A program made the translations under genes and the position numbers. A stretch of 64,000 nt of DNA from Chiridota heheva. Lineage: Eukaryota > Echinodermata > Holothuroidea > Apodida > Chiridotidae. Of the stretch, positions 25,901-40,900 are shown piece after piece (the first letter of the stretch is position 1; each line of letters starts with the position of its first letter). The DNA lies in contig JAIGNY010002020.1 of the NCBI GenBank assembly GCA_020152595.1, forward strand, positions 1,267,501 through 1,331,500, given 5' to 3'. The notes beneath the pieces were generated by a model. The model was given only the letters and a program-made list of their open reading frames with translations. It did no database searches and was not told where the DNA came from.

Positions 25901-28900
25901 TGTCCGTACGTCGTACCTGTGTTCTCATCCGGGTCGTAGTAAGCGTTTCGTGATAGCATTGTTACTATCATAACCGAATACGCAGGCGACGACCCCGTCA
26001 TTGTAATTGTGTGTTCACTCGTCGTGGTTGTCGTATTATAACATGGAGTCATGATTTTATAACATTGTGGAAGCTCATTGGTTGAGAGTCAAACTCTTAC
26101 TCCAAATAGTTCAAGACCCAGCATGATTCCTCTGTTGTATCCTCACGAAAAGCCCTTATGGCCTGTGAGAGGATTTAGCTTTGTTTCATATTATTTTGGG
26201 ATTATAGAAGGTATATTGGTTTTGACCAATTTCTGCTTCTTTTGAAAAGCATTTTTTTCCATTTCTTACTGCTTAATATATGTGAAAACATTCTAAGACT
26301 CTTTACATTAGTCTTTTTGTGTTTTATTGTAGCTTATTCAACTGAATCCCAGCCTGCACGTGGAAGAGGCCAGTATAGACCAACCCTTATGAGCCAGTTA
26401 TCAAAGGGAGTCCCAGGTTACTATGAATTCCTAAAGCCAACCTCTGTTTTCCTTAAGCCAATGAGAAAAGAACCAGCCGTTCCGAAAGCATTTTGTGACA
26501 GTTACAAGATTCAGCATCCAGAGTTGTCCAGTGGTGAAAAAGAATATCTGTGGCACACAGCATCTGTTTATAGCATGACTAACATGCAAAAACATGTCCA
26601 GCAGAGATTCTTGCAGAAGCTTCAGCATCAAATGGACATTGGTATGTGGAAAACATGGATTTTATTTCATTGATTATCTTTCTTACCACTCAATATTAGA
26701 AATGGCTGAATATAGCTCCAAAGGGATCTCTTTGTGTTATAAACTTGCCATAATCATGTAAAAACAACCTGAATGCTTAGTCAACAGCCTTAAGCTTGTC
26801 TCTAGATGATTTCAAAATGTTCAAGAGTTGTCTTTTCCTGAAGACTCATTTTCAATAACTTATTGCTTGAAGCATATTCAGTAAGATATTGGTCTTCTGT
26901 GTTTTGGTAAGCTTTTAGCTCTCTGATATTCATGCAATGTCACATGATGCCCACTATTAACTGTAATTGAATTGTACCATGTGCAAGCTAGCACTGAGGG
27001 TAAATATGCTTGACCTGAACCTATGCTGCATTGGTATTCCCAAGCTGTAGCTTGTACACTGATATGTTCTTTAGTGGTATACTGTGAATCAACGTGCGTA
27101 ATTCTTCTTTGAATTAAGGCTTATCTCATTTCATATCAGTGTCACAAGGTGGGTGCCGAGCTCCGAACCCACTGCGACTTACCACTGCATTTGGTATAAA
27201 TTGCCCCTATTTGAGATAAACATGAAGTATTACACAGAGAATTCAATTTAAGTCATTGTTATTTATTGTGTACTTCCACAAAATACCCACATCTGACTGC
27301 CTGTCGCGGAAGAAACTTTACAATATACTATACATAATATATATAATATAATATATAATATGATTTACAATATACATACAACTAACATTAATTATGATAT
27401 CACACGATATGTAGTGGAATCCATAGTATGGTAAAGCACTGCGGATTTGGTATTTTTGTGTCTCTGGAAAGGCTTAAACACACCTTTGCTTTGCGTTGCT
27501 TGAATGTTCCCTTTATTCTTGCTTAATGTATGCTGGCTATTGTTCACGCCCTTAACAATTGACGCTTACTATGAAAGCATCCTCAAGCTTCTTAGCTGTT
27601 GGCACGAAAACTCATGTTGACAGAAAGACAATACTGTTGTCCTTAATTCCCTTCTAACCGCTGCCTTGGATAAAGCCCGTAACGCTTCAGGAGACAACAC
27701 TAGTTTTTGACAATCCCATTAAAACGTTACATGCCTGTATACTTAACCCAAGAAATATAACCCTGCGTAGAGACGGAACAAAACAAATCTCAATTTACAC
27801 ACTAATCTATAGGTTATGCCCAGGATTCTAGCTATGGTGGGCGGCACTGGGCGGGCCCGCCTAGGACTCGCAATTCCCGCCCAGCACTCGGCTCTAAGAT
27901 TCACTCTTCTGCCCAGCACTTAAAAGTGCAATTCGCTTAAATAATTAAGTGTTTAAACAGATCTCGTTTTATTCTTGCTCTATTAGTATGTCATCTGCTG
28001 ATTTACACACACAACATAACATAAATTACGCACAATAAATTTCGATCAAAACAACTGAATTATATAGGAATTTAACGCAATTGAACATGCATATTATCAT
28101 AAAATCACCCATACACGAAGCTCTTTGCATAAACATACTCACATGCACACAGTTTAGCTTCATGTTTTAATCCTTGTGAATCACTGCTGGCAGCTTGCCA
28201 AGTCCGTCACTTACCATACCAACAAACTTTAACAAAGTAAGTTTTACACCCCCAAGAGCTCAAGGTGTGCTTATAGACCAAATGTAAGTAACCAATCACA
28301 TTTATTATAAACCCCATATGCACTTAACATTATAACGGACTAACCGATATTCTTTTGATTTGTGGGGGATTTGATATTGACGAAAGTTGTTGCGTAGTTG
28401 GTAGAAACATGTGCCGCTTGGCTTTTGTTGAACAATACTGGGACGAAAATAAAAGCGGTAAAAAGTTTGGGCAAGATGAATAAAAATGGGAATTGAGAGA
28501 AGAGTTTCCGGCATATGTTTGTACCTTTTTTGTTGGGGGAAGGGGGCACTTTGACAGTTGAATATCCATTGTATTTTGAATATCCATTGTACATAAAAAA
28601 TATTTTGTAAATTCTTCTAGCATTCTAATTAAAAATATATTTTTTTTAAATTTATTGACTATTTGTCAATAGAAGTGGACTAAATTTGAACAGTTCTTTA
28701 TGGGATCGGGGTCTAGGGGATCACCCTGGATTGTCACTGGAGCCCGGTACTCAAACTTGTCTAGCTAGAACCCTGGTTATGCCCTTTACATTTACTACAT
28801 ATAATCACGGACATCAATGAGTTTTAATCATTGCTCAATAACCAATTTATTTGCATAATATTTAAGTTCAAATCATTTGCATAAATTGCATTTAGCCGAT

Positions 28901-31900
28901 CACTCATTTTAGAGCAATATGCTCAAATAACATGTCAATCTCACCCCCAGATCACTTAAATGCATATATGATAATACAACATCAAAATGGTCAAAGTTTT
29001 AAAAACATTCATGTCTTTGTTCATCATTTGCCACGACCTCCTAGTGGTACATTCTTAAAGATTCCACTTTGGTTTTTACTGTTAACACCCCTATAATATC
29101 TTAAACAATAAGAGAAACTTTTTATATGATAACCAATTTATACATCTACAATTTCATCATAAGTAATATCATCATCTTCAATTTTATTGCGGCCTAACCT
29201 TTGACGTGGTTCCTCTAACCATTATTATATCTCATATGTACTTTAAAGACGGAATACATATATACTTAAACAATATCAATTTTTGATCCTCTACTATCAT
29301 TAATGTTAAATATGACCCTAAATCATAATCATACAAAACATAGAAATATAACTTACAGGAAATCAGTCTTCTACGAAGTATATTCCTGGTTTTCACTAGT
29401 TTCACGAAGGAAATATTGATGTTCAACTTCACACTAGAAGTATCATCCAACCACAGAAAGTTTATGTTAATAACAACCTTAGCCTTTACTGCAGTGCTTG
29501 AAGTACATAAAATCAAAACTTCCGGTTTCTTCTAGTAACAAGGCAACATTGAACACCCTGGAGTAATACTCGTCCTGGCAATGACCAAGTTTGAACTAAT
29601 TAGACCAAGTTTGAACTTACTGGCCCACACCTTCCCGATACCCTTGGACATACTAAATTTGCATCATAAGATACATGTCTCGGATTCTTCTTTATTGTTA
29701 ATTGACGGAGTGCATCTTAAGGTACAGTATGCTAACTTTTGACAAGCAGCCTAAAGTCATAGAACTCTCAAATTAATAACAAACTCCACATCATTCAGCC
29801 CACCATTCCGATCAACCCCACCATCAACAACCTCTCTCATATCGACAACGTTCATATTACCCGTCTTAGAATAGTGCACCCTCACAATCCATCACGTTGT
29901 TCTTGCTTGCCCCATGTACAACCTTCCCAAAGCTTCCCTCGCTTCCCACAACTCAATTGCTGAGTTCTTCCAGGCTTCCGGATAAAATTATCTCCTTCCT
30001 TCATCATGCCTCCCACTACAACCATATTTAATTCTCCCCTACAACCCCCTTTCTCTACTTTGTTTTTTTTCACCCATGCACCTCCTCTCTCGATTAAACC
30101 ATATTTAATTCTCCTCTTCCACCCCCTCTCTATACTTTGTTTTTTTCACCCATGCACCTCTCTCGATTAAACCATATTTATTTCTCCTCTTCCATCCCCT
30201 CTCTGTACTTTGTTTTTGTTTCACCCATGCACCTTCTCTCTCGATCACAGCTTTCTGACTTTTTGTTCTTGAATTTCTCCCCGTTTCCTTTCCTTCCTAC
30301 CTCTAGAATGATCTGGCCTCTCAGGCACAATTTGACCCTCGTTGTCGTAATGTCGTTAAGCCCTCATCAAACAAACAAATAAGTTCATGACCTTTGGCAC
30401 TCAGTAAGTCATGTCACTCTGGGATCTTGAAGAATCACAGGAAGATACTTTGTAAAAATTTAAAAACTTGTCAACATGATGCTAGGAGTTATTATGCTGA
30501 GTGTCATGACATATTGGAGATTTTTTTTGTGAATTCACCTTTAGGTATCCCAGTGACTGAAGGTTTTCATCTTTCCCATGAGTCTGAAAATAAGTACATT
30601 GTGTTTTTAAAATGATTATATTTTGAAAGGCACCCTAAGAAATCAAACATTGTATCGTTCTATTTGTCACTATGATAGCGTATGTTCAATCTGCATTCAT
30701 TAAAAGAGGTCCTCACATATATGACTGAGTGTATGTTTCTTGCCTCAGCCTGATTGTACAATTTCTCCTACATTTTCTCTCAGGTTGTCTTACACCAGAA
30801 GAGTTTGAAAAATACTACCAGTATATAACAAAGCCTAGGAAAAGACAGTATGATGCTGACCCAAATGTCTGGAGAAAACCTCCAAAGATTGAACCAAGAC
30901 CAAAATATTTTCACAAAAGACATGCCACTGCACCACCTGGATTCACCAACTCATACAACTCCACAGAAAAAGTTACTGGTAAGTTGAAATGCATGTATCA
31001 GATTGTGCAGAACACTCCAGAGATGTACAGAATCATATTGAAGAAGAAAGAAAACAGTCCAAAAGGAAGTTGTGTGAAAGAAAGACCTATTCATTTTTTT
31101 TTTAAAGATGTTTATCATCTTTAGTTTTTTCTCTTGTTGTTGAAGAAAGCTGGTGGATGAGAATATTGTATCTTTTGTTGGTCATTTATTTTTTCAATTT
31201 GTTCTTCTGTCTGTCAATTTTAGTTTTAATCTTCGACTTGAAATGAAGTTCTTTGCAATAATGTTTTTTTTTTTTTTTGGAATTAAAAACAATTAATTTG
31301 TGAGTATTTGATGGGGCCGTCCACTTTAGCTTAATTTTCAAAATTGGATGCATTGGTAAGTCAAATTAGTTAGGTTTGTGTGGTATCTACCGTGGGTTAG
31401 AATGCGTTTCTTTTATGGAAATTATGCATGAGTAAAAGATTTTTGTTCTTCATTCTCCTTGACTTTTACACATTTTATTTACCTTTCCATGCTTGCAAAC
31501 TCTCCAAAATAATCTTCAAATAGGCTTGGACAACTTAGCTCACTGAGGTGACACCAACGGCTTCAATTTCTCCAAAGACAAAACTGTTCTCATTCATTTC
31601 AACAAAATCAACTCTTTCTTCCCAATCACAGTCTCAAAGATTCCATCATTCCCAGTAAGGACAATTCTCATTTTCTTGGAATTACTCCCGATTCCAAGCT
31701 CTCTTACCTCCCCCACATCAACAGCCTCAAAACCAACTGTGAAAAAACCCTCAATCTCCTCAAGGTCCTCTCCAGCATTGACTAGGGAGCCAATCATCTC
31801 ACCTTGCTCACCCTCTATCGCTCCCTTATCAGATCTTAGCTGGACTATGGCAACATTATCTACGGCTCTGCCCGCAAACTTTACTTGAGGTTTATTGAAG

Positions 31901-34900
31901 TTATCGAAAACAGTCTTCAGGTTGAGGCCAAGAACTCCCCTATGACCTCAGGTGTATCAGGGCCCATCTCTTTTTCGCCCTTCACATCCCCACTGACCCA
32001 CAGAACCCATGTTACTACTCCACCCGCTCTCCTTCCTTTGCCAACCTCTTCACTCTCAACAAATGCATTCCCCCACCTTTTAGTATCTGGATGCATTCTC
32101 ATTTCCCCAAAGCCACCATCAACATTTTTTGGATAGCCAGGCACACTATTCCTCCCACTCCCACCTGGGTTGTCACTCCTTCCCAAGTTTTCCTTGGCCT
32201 TTCCTCCTACACTAAAGCTCCTTCCACCCCCGCTTCATCATCTTCTCCGACTCAAAATCAGTTCTTTAATACTGGTATCCTCAACATGCTCTGGCCTAAT
32301 CCACTCATCTTACAAATCCTAAACAAACTCCACACTATCTCTTCCTCAGGGAAGATAAAAAAAAATCTGGATCCCCAGCCACATCGGCACCCCTGCAAAG
32401 AGAGGGCTGGCAGAGCCATCAACAACGCTCTGTCGAACCACATTCACCTATCCTTATTCTGCACTCTGGCTTCTGCTTCACCATTTCCAGCTACCTCGGG
32501 AAGACATGGCAAGACTTCTGGAATCTTGTGACCAGTACAAATTTCACCCAACCATGTTGGCATCCCTGGCAATGACAGAGCTGATTCAGCCAACAAGCTT
32601 GCCTCCAACCTCCCCCTAGCCCGTTTCCCAAAACCCTTTCTGACATCAAACCGCTTATTGCTTCCCTTGTTCGTGACCGCTGGCAAACCTCATGGGACTT
32701 CCAAATTGATAACAAACTCCAAGACATCCAGCCCACCATTCCGACCAAACCCTCCATCCACAATCTCTCCCTTATCGACAATGTCCATATTACAAGCCTT
32801 AGATTAGGTCACACCCATCTCACTCACTCCCACCTCTTTACTGGCTCCACACCCCTCTGCAACAATTGCCATTTCCCCCTCACAGTCCACCATGTCCTCC
32901 TTGCCTGCCCCTGTACAACCTTCCCAGAGCTTCTCTCACACCTCCATAGCTAAGCTCTTCCAGAAAAACACTCCAGATAAAATTATCTCTTTCCTTCATT
33001 GTGCCTCCCTCTACAACCATATTTAGTCCTCGTCTCCCTCCCCCTCCCTTCCACTACATACACATTTACCCCTTTTTTTCACCCTTGCACTTCCTCGCTC
33101 GATCCCAGCTTCCTGGCCTTTAGCCCCCGTACTTCTCTCAGACTCCTATTTTCTTTTCTTCCTACCTCTGGAATGATCTAACATCTCAGGCACAATTTGA
33201 CCCTTGCTGTCATGGTGCCATGAAGCCCTCATCAAACAAACAAACTTCACACTACCAATCTTAAAGTCGGGACCAACCCTCCTCTGCACAGTCGCAATCG
33301 TAGGGAGGACGTTGTTGTTACCTGCATCTGCCTTGGTCACTCCTTTCTTACCCACTCCTTCCTTTTTTCTGGCTCTCCTACACTTGTCTGCCCTTCTTGC
33401 AAAACTGATCTCTCGATCAAGCATATCCTCTTAACCTGTCCCTTATTCCGGAACTCCAGATCTCTCCTCTCCTCCTCCACTTTCATTTCTGATCTCTTCA
33501 AGAACAATCCCTCCTCCAACATCATCACCTTCCTCTACAATTGCAACTTATTCCACCTGATCTGACCCTTACCCACACTCCCTTCCTTTTCTATCCAACC
33601 ACCCTATTTCTCTGTCCCTTTTTTTACCTCTATTCGCTTCTTTATAATTCATACCATCCTAACTCTTGCACCTTAGTTTTCTAACACCCTCTTGGCACAT
33701 TTGACTGTCATGGTGCTGTTAAACATCAACAAACAACAACAACAATTATTTACCTTTACAGCAATGAAATCACAAAATAAGTTATCATAATTATCATCAA
33801 ATACACCCCATACCAACATAACTGGTATCCTATCAGTCTTGCAAAATATAATATTCAAATCACACATGATATGTTTTATGATATCATGTAATAGAATATA
33901 TCACATAACATTCATGTGATGTGAGTACATTACAGCAACTAATATGTCTTATAAAAATGTCACATACATGGTCATATCACTCATGCAATTTAATCACATG
34001 GTGTATCATTTAGTATCTCCCATATCATAAATCTCATCTTATCCTTGGTGATTAAATTATATTGGCTTATAGTGCTTATTATATACCATATTGTATCTTA
34101 CATTATTATATCGCATCCTATTGTATGATACATTATTATATTGCAACCAATTGTATCACACACTATTAAATCGCATCCTATTGTATCACATTGTGACATA
34201 AGATAACAAGAATACGGGCTAAGAAGGGTTAGTCACCCCATAAAAAGCCCAAACTAACATCACCATCACCACAAAAAAAAAGATGTCCAGAATAAGCAAA
34301 GAGCTTATTGATGTTCACTTTGAAACTGTGAACAGAATTGGAACTTACTACCCACTCAGGCAAACCATTCCACACATTAACAACTCTTTGCGAAAAGCTT
34401 AAACGCTGAATATCTATCCGTGAGAACTCTTTGGTCAACATGTTATGTTATGTAGGATTTACCTGTTTAGATAAAGCAAACAACATCTATTAACAGACTG
34501 GAGCTAATAGTTTCCTCATCTAATTCTTTTATTGTTTTTGATCAGCCCCTAGGGGAGTTCACGTAAGAAGTGCATCAGCCCAAAGTCTTCATACGTCAAT
34601 GAAAGGACTGTCTTTGTATTACGATCCTGCAATCAAGAGAACATTACATGGGGAAGAAAAAGGAACCTCCGCCATGAACCCTTGTCCAAGGTAAGTAAAA
34701 CTTGCTTTCTTTTAATTTTTCACTGCCATCCAAACTACTGTACTGTGATTGGATCAAAGGAAAATATATCATTTGGTTGTATGTGATTTGGGATAACAGC
34801 ATTTTGGTCCAATAAAAAAAAAAGACTCATCTAATGGGATTCTGTGATGATATGGGTATTGGTCACAATATGATATTCTAAGCCATTTGAAAAGATATTC

Positions 34901-37900
34901 ATTTCCCTTGTTACTCAGGCTAGACTAATCAGAATTGCTTCAGATATGATAAATAGAGGGCATTTATTACCATCTTTTTTATAACCATTTATTCAACTGC
35001 ATCACAATTTTAAGGGGCCACAGTCTCCCTTAGGGGCCAAAGGTCAATCAAATTTATGTTAACAGGTAATGGTGATGAAGTGTTTTTTAGACACACTGTT
35101 GGAATTTGAGGGGAAAGACTCATCCAATAGGGGGTCTGTCACTGCTCCATTTATGGGTACTACACCTCCCCAGAAATGATTTTCCATCAGAAAAATTTGG
35201 TAAAATCTTGCTGTTTGTTGGGATAATTCTCTCAGTTTTTTGGGAAGGTCAACTTGTAAAGTCTTATCAGGGTAAATGATCCATCCAGGCTATTAGGTAG
35301 ATTCCTGTTCTCCAGGTTTGTCGGGAGGAATTAGCAGTATAATTCTACAGTAAAACTCTGTTTAATCAGAACTGGTTGGGACCGATAACTGGGATGTACG
35401 AAAATTGGCACCATTATATATTTAGATACTTCTGTTCTGCTCTAAAATGAAGGAAATTGAAGAAAATTTACCAAAATTCAAAGAAAATTGAAGCAAACTG
35501 GCTGAAAGAGAGGGAATGTTTTTGAAAACTAAAGAAATTTCCTGAATATTAAACAAATATACGGAAAGTTTTAGATTTTAAATTGTTCTATGGGGAAAAG
35601 TTGTCACTAAATTTGGGAGAGATTTTCTTCATTTTGGGGGGAAATGTCCTTCAATTTTGGATTTTTTTTATCTTATTGTCCTTTAGTAAACGTTTCTTTA
35701 AGTTTCCAAAAATTTCCTTTTTTAGGAATAATTCTTTCATTTTCTTTAGATTTCCTTCAACTTTGGGAAATTTCCTTCATTTTGGGGAAATGTTCTTCAC
35801 TCTTCATGAAATGTCATTCATTTTTGTGGAAATATCCACTTTCCCCCCCTTCTCTTTCTACCCACCCATTTGTCAGATTTTAGTGCCTCTGGTTCCATTA
35901 CCTCTTATTTCATGTACAATGTTGTGGATTTCAGACTACTCCCAGACTTTTTCATTAGTAATTGTCTGTTCCCATCAGATCAATGTACGCAACTGCAAAA
36001 GTGTTCCTGGAGAGTTTACCTGGTGTCCCATCCAGCATACAGACACTTGTTTATTTTATTGTACTTTACCCGCGTTGAAATTAATTATAAAATTTCCCAT
36101 GGTTCTGAATAGAGGTGTTGAAAATCTTCCCTCAAAAAATCGCAACAGAAGTAATATTAATGTAGTTAATATTTTTTTTTTAAGTCCGTCTTTTGCAATT
36201 TAATGTACGTTTTATCGCACAATTACATGGGGGACATTTTTAGAGCACCTGTTTACAACATATACTGTTGTTTACTCAAGAAATCTAGGCGTATTTTTTT
36301 TCTTCCTCCACTTCCCAATTTACCCGTGGTTAGTAATGCTGGATTGTAGATTTTTTCCAGTTCAGTAAATTACTTCTACTTAGTGAATCATTTAATATTT
36401 TTATTTTTTAAATTATTGATTTTTTCATTCAGTTTTCTTTTATGCAAATAAAAACATTGTTAAGGATCATGTATGTGATGTGATTAGAAAAATTGCTTGA
36501 ATTTAATTTTTTTTTAAATTTATTTCCAGTATAAATTATGTACAATTTTATAAATAGGAAAATACAATAATACAATAATATACAATACAGAACAATAAAC
36601 GAAAGAAGAGAATGTAGAAAATGAGACAATCAAATGATTAAAGATTTGAAAATGAATACAAAACGATAAGTTAAAAAAGGGATAAGGGATCTAAAATACC
36701 AAAATGAATAAAAATTGCAGCTTTATATACAAATGAATTTTTACAAAATTGTTGTTCTAAAACTTTGGATGGTGGCTGGGTTTCTTAGATTATAATTTGT
36801 TTTAGTATTGCACTACTAAATGGGTGGTCTTTCGTTGAAACTATCTTTTGGGCAAGTCTGCCAAGTTCTTTCTTTGCTGCATCGTTGGCATTATTTATAA
36901 GTAAATCACTGTCTAAATAGAATATATTGGCACAATATCTCAAAAAACTTTTAGTTCTATTTTTATCTTTTACTTTTAAAAAATGATACCAAATTTGGGA
37001 TTACATAAATGATTTGAGGCAAGATTGAGGCTGTGAATATCTTAATCCTAGTTTCAGGAGGAAAATAAAAAATGATATAGGTTAATGTATAGACAATATA
37101 ATAAACTTTGGGACAACATCTTCAAGATATTGTTAGAAAACGATAACTTGTCATCGAAGCAGACTCCCAGATAGGTTGTACAGGACGTACGTTCGACACA
37201 ATCACCACAAATAACTGTTCTCTCATTCTTCATTTCAATCACAACCCTTTATGTTTTATGTTTATATTTTCAAAAATCATTTCCTCTGATTTTCTTGGAT
37301 TAAGAAGCAGATATTTCTCTCTGCACATATCCTCAACTCTGTTGACAAAATTTTGATAGTCACCTTGATTTTTGCGATGGGTCTGCTTAGAGATATTGCA
37401 CGAAATGGTGGTATCATCCGCATATTTGACAACAGCACAATTTAAGTCTGAACGAATTTCACCAGTATATATAGTAAATAGTAATGCTGAAAGTGGACCT
37501 CCCTGTGGAACACCAATTTTGATTTCTGATTTATCAGAGTACCCTTTTTGTAGTTTTACTTGTTTAGACCATCCTTGTAGGAAGTCTGCCAGCCAGTAGA
37601 TAAGCCACTTTTCTTCATTGAAATAAAAGAGATCCTCCTATTTTAAAAAGCCAGAAAGCTTTATAAATACCACTGAATCTTAGTCCTATATTAAATAAAT
37701 GATCTTCTAATTAGTTTCTTTTCATCATTTGTTTTCTATTATGTATATTTCTGACACTTAAATATGTTTTTACAAGTGTAAGCAAGTACACTGTTTGTAT
37801 TTAGTACAGTATATAAACCCAGACTTGAAGACCTATAACTTGTTCGGTGTAACTGTCTTAAGCTAAAAAGTTTCTTACATTTTTAATGCAGTTTTGTACA

Positions 37901-40900
37901 TAATGCAGCATCTTTAGCTGGGATTATAATCCAGTATATTTAACTTTTTCCCAATGAGGTGCTTACGATTGGGTAGAATAGGGGGAAAGAGGGAGGGGGT
38001 GCTTGGAAGAATTGCCTTTGATTCATCAAATAAGAAATCTACTGTGGTGTAGCGGTTATCATACATGTCTACAGACCACGAGGTCCTGGGTTCAAGCCTG
38101 GGTTGGGTAGACACGCCAGTGCACCACAATTGATTATCAAAGGCCGTGGATATTGTCTTGGTTGTCGATGTTATGTCTGTCCGTACGTCGTACCTGTGTT
38201 CTCGTCCAGGTCGTATTTAGCGATTCGTGATAGCATTGTTACTATCATAACCGATTACGCAGGTGGCGACCCCGTCATTGTAATTGTGTGTTCACTCGTC
38301 ATCGTCGCAAATAAGAAATACAAAGATCCTCCACAAAGTAAATAATTGATGAGCTGTAATGTCATTTGTGGGTCATTCCATACCTTTTATTGTCAAAGAC
38401 CAATTTGTAACCAAAAATAGTGATTAATTGCCTTTATAAGTTGTTTTCCTTTTGTGTTGTACAAGTGCAATATTGATCACTTACTGTAAACCCGAAAGTC
38501 TCATTAATTGCATTTCGGGGACATCAGTGTAATCTCCTCTTAGACACTTTGGCAAACAACAGTTTGAGGTCGCCCAAACAATGCATTGTCATAATAGGGC
38601 TCAAATTTATCACATTAAACCCCTTATGTAAGAGAAATGATTCTGTGTCCAGGGGTTTCACTGAAGATCAGCGAAAGTTGCAGTTTTTCAGTAATAATGC
38701 AAAATTATATTTTGTAACAGTTTGAAGTCCGATGTTTCTTATACTTATGCTTTCAATACAAAGTTTAAAAGGCTTTGATGGATCTGTTATCTTCATTAAT
38801 GATACTTTCCGATGCTGTAAGCCCATAAACATATGTAGCCATGCAATTGTGTGTGTAGGCATGATTGTGAAGTCAAATATCGCATAGACAGTAGATTGGA
38901 ATGATGCAATAAAGTAGACATGATTTATGGTCTGCAGGTGTACCCTATTGTCTTTGGTTAATCTGAACTTAAGTGGTACTGTACGTTGTAAAGATATTAT
39001 GTAAAAACTTTGAACTAGTTTCTCGCTCATGCACTGTAACTTTTCATGTATTGCAAAAAAGCCTTTCACATACTGTAGCCATAACTCAATTTTTGAACAA
39101 AGTTGTACTCAAAGTAACTCAAAGTTTGAAGACAGTTCTAGTCTCCTTTTAAGAGGAAAGAAGCAGAAAATGTTTTAGCAGTCCATCTACATGTAGTTTG
39201 AGTTATTATCTCATCATCACCCACATATACATACTGTATATGTAGGGATGAGATAGTGTAGTCACTTTGCAGTATAAGGATGTAGGATATTTTAGCTGAC
39301 GTCTTGGGGTCACATGACTTTGTTTACATCGCCATTTTGAAGGACAGACTGCTGTCTGCTGTACACTTACATGCATTTGCATGTTGTTATATAAGATTAC
39401 TTTTGTAAGTAGTGTGCTGGAATCTTGTTGTGCTGTTGGTTGCACTAATTAATGGACGTGTTTAGAATCTGCTGATTAACATGATGACTAACTCTGGCTA
39501 TAATTTTTTAGTCAAATGCATCCAAACTCAACAGAGTGTTTATAACTCACTAATGAAAAAAAGACCAAATGAATCCACAGCCCCACATTACACGCATGAC
39601 TTGGCCTTGCAATAACCAAATTCACAATACATGGCTGTTCACAATAAGTTCAATTTTGTGCATATAGATGATTGGGAGTGTAATTACTGATGCGTAAAAT
39701 CACTGAACTATCTGTGGTGGGTTTCTTAATTGCTTCTAGGAGAGTCTAACAGTCATACCCGCCAAAATGGAGGTTCTTGCAGGTAAAAAGATTAAAAGTT
39801 TGCAGCGAGGATTGGGCGTAATGAGAGCACTTGAAGTGCTTGGAGGGAATTTTTTTTCTTTAAAATAACATTTTCTATTATAAGATTAATTCATCTGGCT
39901 AGTTTATTTTAACCAGCATGTGTTTATTTACCTAGCATGTGTTTTACATAACCAGCGCGTGTTTTTATCACCAGCGCGTGTTTTCATCACCAGCACGTGC
40001 TAGCGTGTTTTAGATCGAGTCTTGTTTGTTTTACGTGTGATGTGACAGAGCTGTGTGAAGATCAGACGTGTGAAATACTCAACGCATAAAGCTCTTACCT
40101 GCAAAATGGCTCCCAGTTGAGTTAAAGTCACGTGATGAAATCCCTCTATAGGCAAATAACTGCCTAAACCTCCTATACATGGCCACCTGTCCCTTGATAT
40201 TAGGGGGACTGGTGGAGCCTATCAGGGCTATATGATGACCTCATATTAGGGGTTAGGGGTCAAAAGTTTTTGAAACGGGATTAAATTTGGTGATTTTTGC
40301 ATCTATCTACTGTATGTGTGTGCAAGCGTGTGTGGATATGCAACAAATAATTTTGTGTTGCTTATAACTGAAAAACTGTAATTACACACATGAACTAAAA
40401 TTGGTGGACGACTACCCCTGGCCCAGAACTTTGTTTCCAAGGTTTGGGGTACAAAGGTCACAGGTCAATTGAAACAAAGTTTTTAGTGATGGCTGTATCT
40501 TTTGAAGGAATTATGTTGTATCTTTACAAATTGCATAGGTGGGTGGGGTTTAACATTCTAATAAAAATGTTAAATAATTGGAGGTCAAAATATCATGGGT
40601 CAAAGGTCAAATAAGTGCTTTTTATGCAACATTTTGCTCCATTTTAAACTAAAAAGGTACAAGACCTATACCAACCCTATGTTGTACCGGATACCTTGGT
40701 ACATGAATTTGTGTCTTGTAGACATTAGCTGTGGCTCTCCTTAAAATTCTGTTCCAGCCAGTCTAAACCACAAACCTAAATATTGTGACTAATATAACCA
40801 ATTATCCTCCCTAAAATAAACCTCTTTTTAAATGATTGACAGTTCATATGGCATGCCTGTAATGAAACACTTTGTTTAATTAAAAGGTCACTTAGGGTTA

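Noticed and set aside
32091..32531. 146-codon plus-strand gene
   Set aside because: It overlaps a broken LINE copy (family A) and shows the frame-shifted Ser/Pro/Thr-rich text of that element.
35583..36203. 206-codon gene
   Set aside because: Phe-rich sequence arises from the GGGAAATTTCC low-complexity repeat and has no splice or homology support.
38668..39069. 133-codon minus-strand gene
   Set aside because: No recognised motif, no splice context and a composition typical of chance frames in this region.
39776..40105. Transposon bounded by TTGCAGGTAA-type inverted ends
   Set aside because: The ends match over only about 12 bp and no target duplication lines up with them.
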